A stretch of DNA of 9,724 nt. Source: Methanomicrobiales archaeon (lineage in GTDB: Archaea; Halobacteriota; Methanomicrobia; Methanomicrobiales; Methanospirillaceae). How positions within the stretch are numbered: position 1 is the first letter of the stretch; every line of letters begins with the position of its first letter. A program made the translations under genes and the position numbers. The DNA lies in the NCBI GenBank assembly GCA_017883495.1, contig JADGNL010000207.1, forward strand, positions 1-9,724. Direction: 5' to 3'. The notes below the pieces were generated by a model. The model searched no databases and was not told the DNA's origin. It was given only the letters and a program-made list of their open reading frames with translations. This document shows, piece after piece, positions 5,602 through 9,724 of this stretch.

Positions 5602-8061
5602 ATGCCGGAAATCTATCTCAAGGTGGACAGCGCTTACCCCGAAGACCAGGGTGGGGGCAAGGCCCGGCTCGACCCCGAGACCATGCTCCAGCTCCGGGTC
5701 GCGCCCGGCGACATCGTTCTGATCGAGGGCAGGCGCCGTACCGTGGCCAAGGTTTGGCGGGCGCTGGTCACGGACTGGAACCAGGGGAAGATCCGGATCG
5801 ACAACATCACGCGCGCGAACGCGGGGGTCTCGATCGGGGACCGGATCCGGGTCGCGAAGCTCACCGAGGAGATCGAGGCCAAGCGCGTCGTGCTCGCCCC
5901 CCCGGTGGACCTTCCCTCCAACATGCCGATCAATCTGGAGCACGCGATGAACTCGCTGATCGACTTCCCGGTCGTCGAGGGCGACTCGGTCCCGATCCGG
6001 CAGGGATTTCCGTTCATGCAGCCCCAGATCGTCGCCTTCAAGGCGGTCGTGGTCGAGCCCGCCGAGGCCGTGATCATCTCCAAGAATACCGAGATCGAGT
6101 TCTCGGACAAGCCGGCCGCCGGGTTCGAGGGAGCCCGCCAGATCTCGTACGAGGACATCGGCGGCCTCAACTACGAGCTCCAGCGCGTCCGCGAGACGAT
6201 CGAGCTCCCCATCCGGCACCCCGAGCTCTTCCGCCGCCTCGGGATCGAGCCGCCGAAGGGGGTCCTCCTCTACGGCCCGCCCGGCACGGGCAAGACCCTG
6301 ATAGCCAAGGCCGTCGCGAACGAGTCGGGCGCCCACTTCATCGCGATCGCCGGGCCCGAGGTGATCTCGAAGTACTACGGCGAGTCCGAGCAGCGCCTTC
6401 GCGAGGTCTTCGAGGAGGCCCGCGAGAACGCGCCCGCGATCATCTTCATCGACGAGCTCGACTCGATCGCACCCAAGCGCGAGGACGTGACCGGCGAGGT
6501 CGAGCGGCGCGTGGTCGCGCAGCTCCTGACCATGATGGACGGGCTCGAGGAGCGGGGCGAGGTCGTGGTGATCGGCGCCACCAACCGGGTCGACGCGATC
6601 GACCCGGCCCTGCGCCGCCCCGGCCGGTTCGACCGCGAGATCGAGATCGGCGTGCCGGCCGAGAAGGACCGGATCGAGATCCTGAAGATCCACACCCGGG
6701 CCATGCCGCTCGGCGACGACGTGGACCTCGAGAAGATCGCGCAGCAGACCTACGGGTTCGTCGGGGCCGACCTCGCGGCGCTCGCGCGTGAGGCTGGGAT
6801 CCGGGCCCTCCGCCGGAAGCTCCCCGACTTCGACCTCGAGAAGGACGAGCTCTCGGAGGAGGAACTCGATCAGCTCCTGGTCGAACCCCGCGACTTCCGC
6901 GATGCTCTCCGCGACGTCGGGCCGTCGGCCATGCGCGAGGTGATGCTCGAGGTCTCGCATGTCACCTGGACCGATGTCGGCGGCCTGGCCGAGGCCAAGG
7001 AGGAGGTCCGCGAGGCCGTCGAATACCCGCTGACCGACCACGAACGCTTCGACCAGATCGGGATCCGCCCGCCGCGCGGCGTCCTCCTGTACGGCCCGCC
7101 CGGCACGGGCAAGACGCTCATCGCCAAGGCGGCCGCGTCCGAGTCCGGCGCGAACTTCATCCCTATCCGCGGACCGCAGCTCCTCTCCAAGTGGGTCGGC
7201 GAGTCCGAGCGGGCCGTGCGCGAGGTCTTCCGCCGCGCGAGGCAGGTCGCCCCGTCGATCATCTTCTTCGACGAGCTCGACGCCCTCGCGCCATCCCGGG
7301 GGACGGATACGGGGACGCACGTGATCGAGTCCGTGCTCAACCAGATCCTGACCGAGATGGACGGGCTCGAGGACCTCAAGGACGTGGTCGTGATGGGCGC
7401 GACCAATCGCCCCGACATCGTGGACCCGGCTCTGCTCCGCGCGGGCCGCTTCGACCGGCTCGTCTACATCGGCGAGCCCGGTCGCGACGACCGCCGGCGG
7501 ATACTCGAGATCCACACCCGCGGCAAGCCGATCGAGGGGTCGGCCATGGAGGAGGTCCTTGCCTTCACCGAGGGCTACGGCTCGGCCGAGCTCGAGCGGT
7601 TCGTCGAGGTGCTCGGCACGGAGCGGACCTTCACCGTCGACGATGCCCGCGAGGCCGACACGAAAGTCCGCGAGTTTATGAAGGAGGCCCGCAAGGCTAC
7701 GGGCCAGAGCGATGCCCCCGCTGAGGGGGGAATGCCCGCGTACGAACGGCGGCAGGAGCTCGGCAAGGCCTTTGCCGAGGCGCAGCTCGTCCTCGAGGAT
7801 CCGACCCGCGACAAGATCCTCAACGATCTCGCGACACGTGCCGAGGGATATGTCGGCTCGGACATCGAGGCCCTCGCGCGCGAGGCCGGAATGATGGCGC
7901 TCCGTGCGCGCCGGCCCGTGATAACGAAGAAGGACTTCGAGGAGGGCCTCGCCAAGGTCCATCCGACCATGAACGAGAACCTCCGCACCTACTACGGGAA
8001 GATCCAGCAGCACTTCAAGGGCGGCCTGCCGAAAGAGGCCCAGCCGCCCGAATATCAGTAA
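5602..8061 (+). CDS. CDC48/VCP-like AAA+ ATPase (archaeal p97/VAT)
   Basis: An 819-residue unfoldase of the Cdc48/p97/VAT family, which threads proteins through a hexameric ring, often for the proteasome. The N domain (about 1-180) starts MPEIYLKVDSAYPEDQGGGK. D1 carries Walker A GPPGTGKT (225-232), Walker B IIFIDELDS with D284 and E285, and GATNRVDAIDPALRRPGRFD. D2 carries GPPGTGKT (498-505), IIFFDELDA with D557 and E558, and GATNRPDIVDPALLRAGRFD. The D2 lid is odd. A first degenerate lid motif (TEGYGSAELERF, from 656) is followed by about 90 residues of charged, partly coiled-coil sequence. A second, canonical lid motif then follows (AEGYVGSDIEALAREAG, from 747). The protein ends HFKGGLPKEAQPPEYQ; a penultimate tyrosine/hydrophobic tail is typical of proteasome-linked AAA proteins, but whether it is a true HbYX signal is unclear. 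ATG at 5602 is preferred over an in-frame GTG at 5596, which would consume the ribosome binding site. It is divergent from larC and followed by a T7 tract. Confidence 0.95.
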   Translation: MPEIYLKVDSAYPEDQGGGKARLDPETMLQLRVAPGDIVLIEGRRRTVAKVWRALVTDWNQGKIRIDNITRANAGVSIGDRIRVAKLTEEIEAKRVVLAPPVDLPSNMPINLEHAMNSLIDFPVVEGDSVPIRQGFPFMQPQIVAFKAVVVEPAEAVIISKNTEIEFSDKPAAGFEGARQISYEDIGGLNYELQRVRETIELPIRHPELFRRLGIEPPKGVLLYGPPGTGKTLIAKAVANESGAHFIAIAGPEVISKYYGESEQRLREVFEEARENAPAIIFIDELDSIAPKREDVTGEVERRVVAQLLTMMDGLEERGEVVVIGATNRVDAIDPALRRPGRFDREIEIGVPAEKDRIEILKIHTRAMPLGDDVDLEKIAQQTYGFVGADLAALAREAGIRALRRKLPDFDLEKDELSEEELDQLLVEPRDFRDALRDVGPSAMREVMLEVSHVTWTDVGGLAEAKEEVREAVEYPLTDHERFDQIGIRPPRGVLLYGPPGTGKTLIAKAAASESGANFIPIRGPQLLSKWVGESERAVREVFRRARQVAPSIIFFDELDALAPSRGTDTGTHVIESVLNQILTEMDGLEDLKDVVVMGATNRPDIVDPALLRAGRFDRLVYIGEPGRDDRRRILEIHTRGKPIEGSAMEEVLAFTEGYGSAELERFVEVLGTERTFTVDDAREADTKVREFMKEARKATGQSDAPAEGGMPAYERRQELGKAFAEAQLVLEDPTRDKILNDLATRAEGYVGSDIEALAREAGMMALRARRPVITKKDFEEGLAKVHPTMNENLRTYYGKIQQHFKGGLPKEAQPPEYQ

Positions 8062-8416
8062 CCTAACCTTTTTTTCTCGCCGCCCTGGTAGACGAAGGCG
8101 GGGGTCCATTCGCCTGACGTCCCGGAGCAGGAGCAGGGCCAGAAAATCCGACCCGAGCAGGAAGAGCGTGTAGAGACCCATGAGCCGGACCGGGTCGACC
8201 CGGTAGAGCCGCACCTCCGCGAGCAGGGAGACCGCTCGCTCGATCCGGCGGAGCCGGTTGGGCGAGCGCGAGGTACCCGGCCGGGCCGACCCGGTCCCGA
8301 TCGGCGAGACGGGCGGTCGCGCGGACCTGCGTCAGCTCGCCGTCGACCTCCCGGCGGAGGCGGGCAACCAGCGACCTCTCCCCGAGATGTTCTCCACCCC
8401 CCGGTGATCGGACCAT
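8055..8416 (-). pseudogene. Small single-membrane-segment protein gene, broken by two frameshifts
   Basis: I do not recognise the family. Three adjoining frame segments together read as one plausible protein of 119 residues. The first, from a possible ATG at 8416, contains HLGERSLVARLRREVDGELT and then VRATARLADRDRVGPAGYL. The second, after an extra base around 8266-8270, reads RSPNRLRRIERAVSLLAEVR and then LYRVDPVRLMG followed by the hydrophobic LYTLFLLGSDFLALLLL, one membrane span. The third, after an extra base in the five-C run (G5 on plus, 8100-8104), reads AFVYQGGEKKRLGY and ends at TGA 8055-8057. The span of 362 bases equals 120 codons plus two bases, as two insertions predict. The C-terminal codons overlap the end of cdc48 by 7 bases, and the lysine codons are the complement of the T7 tract behind cdc48. 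Start codon uncertain. Either two homopolymer-type sequencing errors or a decaying gene. Confidence 0.55.
8069..8075 (+). terminator. Oligo-T terminator after the CDC48-type gene
   Basis: Seven consecutive T residues begin eight bases after the cdc48 TAA, in DNA that otherwise has almost no T runs. Archaeal RNA polymerase terminates at short oligo-T tracts without needing a hairpin. The tract also encodes lysines on the opposite strand in the overlapping broken gene. Confidence 0.6.
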
Positions 8417-8490
8417 GGCTGCCCCGTGCTGCCGCCGGCGGCCCGGTGAGCGCCGCCATGCAATCGGCAGTCGCAGATGGGGCGCGTGGG

Positions 8491-8499
8491 AATAAGAAA
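8491..8499. promoter_or_regulatory. A/T-rich TATA-like element between two divergent genes
   Basis: AATAAGAAA (plus) or TTTCTTATT (minus) is the only A/T-rich stretch in the roughly 145-base gap between the broken gene at 8055-8416 and the permease. Read on plus, initiation would fall near 8520, about 40 bases before the permease ribosome binding region. Read on minus, it would fall near 8469. The match to a TATA box is weak in either direction. Confidence 0.25.
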
Positions 8500-8546
8500 C
8501 CAGGCCACGCACCGAAAACCCCAAGCGCCCGGACGTCCTCATTCCC

Positions 8547-8556
8547 GGAGAGGTGA
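8547..8556 (+). promoter_or_regulatory. Strong ribosome binding site (GGAGAGGTGA) without a usual start codon at normal distance
   Basis: GGAGAGGTGA is close to a full complement of the 16S 3' end. In the permease frame the codon four bases downstream is ACG (8561-8563), then GAC CCA CTG CTC GTG. ATG at that position would give an ideal MDPLLVYVAALL N-terminus. The first conventional start is GTG at 8576, 19 bases past the site. Confidence 0.5.
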
Positions 8557-8575
8557 CCGGACGGACCCACTGCTC

Positions 8576-9391
8576 GTGTACGTCGCCGCGCTCCTCCTGG
8601 TCGGCGTCGTCGTTGGCGTCATGGCCGGGCTCTTCGGCGTCGGCGGCGGGTTCCTGATGGTTCCGGCGCAGTTCTGGGCGCTCGGCCTGCTCGGTGTCGA
8701 TCCGGAGACGGCGCTCCGCACCGCCTTCGGCACCAGTCTCGCGGTCGTGATCCCGACGGCCGCCTCGGGCGCGTGGGCCCATCACTGCCGGAGGTGCGTG
8801 CGGTGGGACGCCGTACGGTGGATGGGTCCGTCGGCCGCGATCGCCTCGCTCGCCGGAGCCCTGCTCTCGACCCGCGTGCCCGGCCGTCCGCTCGAGCTCC
8901 TGCTCGGGCTCGTGCTCTGCGGAGCCGCGGTCCAGCTCCTGCTGCAGCGGGCCTCGTGCGACCTCGGCGGCGAGGAGCGTACGCTCACGCGGGGCGGATA
9001 CCTCGCCCTCGGTCTCCCGGGAGGGGTGCTCTCGGGCCTCCTCGGCATCGGCGGCGGGATCGTGCTCGTCCCCCTCCTGAGCCTCGTCCTCCGGTACCCC
9101 GTCCGGACGGCCGTCGGTACCTCCACGCCCGTGATCCTCTGCGCGGCCTTGGGCGGCGTCGTGGGGTACGCGCTCACCGCGCCGGCCGCCCTCGTGGCGC
9201 TACCCCTGTCGGTCGGCTACGTCAGCCTGCCCAGCGCCGCGGCCCTCGCACTCGCTTCGGTGCCGATGGCACAGCTCGGCGCCCGGCTCGCGCACGCCTG
9301 TCCTCCGCGGCTCCTCAGGACAGCGCTCGCCGGGGTGATGATCCTCGTCGGCCTCCTCATGCTCGACGTGCCCCGGCTCCTCGGGCTCTAG
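8576..9391 (+). CDS. TauE/SafE (DUF81) family membrane permease, probable sulfite/organosulfonate exporter type
   Basis: A 271-residue integral membrane protein (from GTG at 8576) with about eight hydrophobic segments, the usual size for TauE/SafE permeases. These export sulfite, sulfoacetate or related anions in characterised members; most archaeal members have no proven substrate. The two-fold internal repeat is visible: AGLFGVGGGFLMVP (residues 17-30) in the first half and SGLLGIGGGIVLVP (about 153-166) in the second. Further segments include TAFGTSLAVVIP in the first half and TAVGTSTPVILC in the second. The start is uncertain. GTG 8576 puts the first helix at the N-terminus as in the family. 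ACG 8561 sits at ideal distance from a strong ribosome binding site and may be a mutated ATG. An upstream ATG at 8477 would add a basic, Arg/Pro-rich leader that looks non-coding. The gene ends in TAG 62 bases before the next ATG. Family call is firm, substrate unknown. Confidence 0.88.
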   Translation: MYVAALLLVGVVVGVMAGLFGVGGGFLMVPAQFWALGLLGVDPETALRTAFGTSLAVVIPTAASGAWAHHCRRCVRWDAVRWMGPSAAIASLAGALLSTRVPGRPLELLLGLVLCGAAVQLLLQRASCDLGGEERTLTRGGYLALGLPGGVLSGLLGIGGGIVLVPLLSLVLRYPVRTAVGTSTPVILCAALGGVVGYALTAPAALVALPLSVGYVSLPSAAALALASVPMAQLGARLAHACPPRLLRTALAGVMILVGLLMLDVPRLLGL

Positions 9392-9417
9392 GGCGGACGG
9401 CCCGAGGTCGTCACGCC

Positions 9418-9424
9418 TATATAG
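9418..9424 (+). promoter_or_regulatory. TATA box of the acyl-CoA synthetase-type gene
   Basis: TATATAG lies in the short gap after the permease and is centred about 32 bases before the ATG at 9453. Initiation would be expected near 9447, giving a leader of only about six bases that contains GGAG (9446-9449). It indicates the gene is transcribed independently of the permease. Confidence 0.65.
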
Positions 9425-9452
9425 CCCGCTTCACAGATCTCTTGCGGAGCCT

Positions 9453-9724
9453 ATGCCGAACGTCACCGTCCTCCTCGACGCCCGCACGGTCCCCGAGGCC
9501 CGGGTCGCGCTCGTCCACCCGGCCCGCGGGGTCGAGCACACCTACGCCTCCCTCAGGGCCGAGGCGAACCGCGTCGGCGCGGGGCTCCTCGGGCTCGGCG
9601 TCCGGAAGGGGGACCGGGTCTGCATCTACCTGGACTCCTCGGCCGAGTACCTGATCTCCTATCTCGCCTGCTGGCGGATCGGCGCCGTCGCGGTCCCGAC
9701 CAACATCGTCTACCGGGAGCGGGA
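9453..9724 (+). CDS. AMP-dependent acyl-CoA synthetase/ligase (ANL superfamily), N-terminal fragment
   Basis: The first 90 residues of a protein that runs off the right edge of the window. Family members activate a carboxylate with ATP to an acyl-adenylate and usually transfer it to CoA. The visible N-terminal pattern is typical of the ANL fold: a TYASLRAEANRVGAGLLGLG stretch, then VRKGDRVCIYLDSSAEYLIS and a YLACWRIGAVAVPTNIVYRE stretch, matching the family's 'lGv-kGDrV...NS-Ey...la-k-GaV-vP-n..y'. The ATP-binding loop, A8 motif and C-terminal lid are outside the window, so substrate class (acetyl, medium-chain or aryl acid) cannot be decided. ATG at 9453 has GGAG three bases upstream and a TATA box at 9418-9424. 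There is no signal peptide, so it is cytoplasmic. Confidence 0.85.
   Translation, partial: MPNVTVLLDARTVPEARVALVHPARGVEHTYASLRAEANRVGAGLLGLGVRKGDRVCIYLDSSAEYLISYLACWRIGAVAVPTNIVYRER

Noticed and set aside
4292..5722. 476-codon plus-strand open frame across radB, larC and the cdc48 start
   Set aside because: Antisense shadow: both underlying minus-strand genes have complete family motifs, and this frame encodes only Arg/Gly/Pro-rich sequence.
5332..8214. 960-codon open frame antisense to the whole cdc48 gene and into larC
   Set aside because: GC-rich codon usage on the plus strand leaves few stops in this antisense frame. The translation over cdc48 is composed of low-information Leu/Asp/Arg/Val/Gly repeats mirroring the AAA+ codons. 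Only its first 40 or so residues, outside cdc48, look like real protein and are treated under 8055-8416.

Overview
GC-rich, densely packed archaeal chromosome segment, most likely from a methanogenic euryarchaeon of the class Methanomicrobia (order Methanomicrobiales is my best guess). The grounds are a euryarchaeal RadB, an archaeal two-domain CDC48/VCP-like ATPase whose N-terminus resembles the Methanomicrobiales form as I remember it, archaeal TATA boxes about 25 bases before probable start sites, GGTG-type ribosome binding sites, and a small lipoprotein with a Thr-Pro linker of the kind common in that order. I see no mobile element, CRISPR array, tRNA or rRNA.

Layout. (a) 2-451, plus: the 3' two thirds of a riboflavin/F420-pathway reductase (archaeal RibD/RED type) interrupted by an in-frame TGA. 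(b) 470-2762, minus: an apparent four-gene operon that reads lipoprotein (2762-2358), YfcE/MJ0936-type phosphodiesterase (2310-1810), TPR protein (1813-1100) and an unrecognised gene (1103-470). The phosphodiesterase and TPR genes overlap in an ATGA, and the last gene is badly broken. (c) 2870-3706, plus: a MerR-type regulator with a GyrI-like effector domain, divergent from the lipoprotein. (d) 3703-5557, minus: larC (nickel-pincer cofactor nickel insertase) overlapping radB by 11 bases. (e) 5602-8061, plus: the CDC48 AAA+ ATPase, divergent from larC over a 44-base promoter region. (f) 8055-8416, minus: a small single-membrane-segment protein gene that is readable only through two frameshifts. 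(g) 8576-9391, plus: a TauE/SafE-type permease whose best start codon appears to be lost. (h) 9453-9724, plus: the N-terminus of an acyl-CoA synthetase-type (ANL superfamily) enzyme behind a clear TATA box.

Core genes (cdc48, larC, radB, merR, phosphodiesterase, TPR) are intact. The damage is confined to three or four loci: a stop in the reductase, three stops and a frameshift in 470-1103, two frameshifts in 8055-8416, and an ACG where the permease start should be. Random sequencing error should also have hit the roughly 7 kb of intact genes, so the concentration suggests real decay of dispensable genes, although a low-coverage assembly cannot be excluded.

I did not find a convincing new defence or mobile system. 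The observations most worth following are the broken-gene cluster, the roughly 90-residue insertion in the CDC48 D2 lid, and the very compact gene junctions: a shared CTAG double stop, overlapping convergent genes with a T7 tract, and a 44-base divergent promoter.
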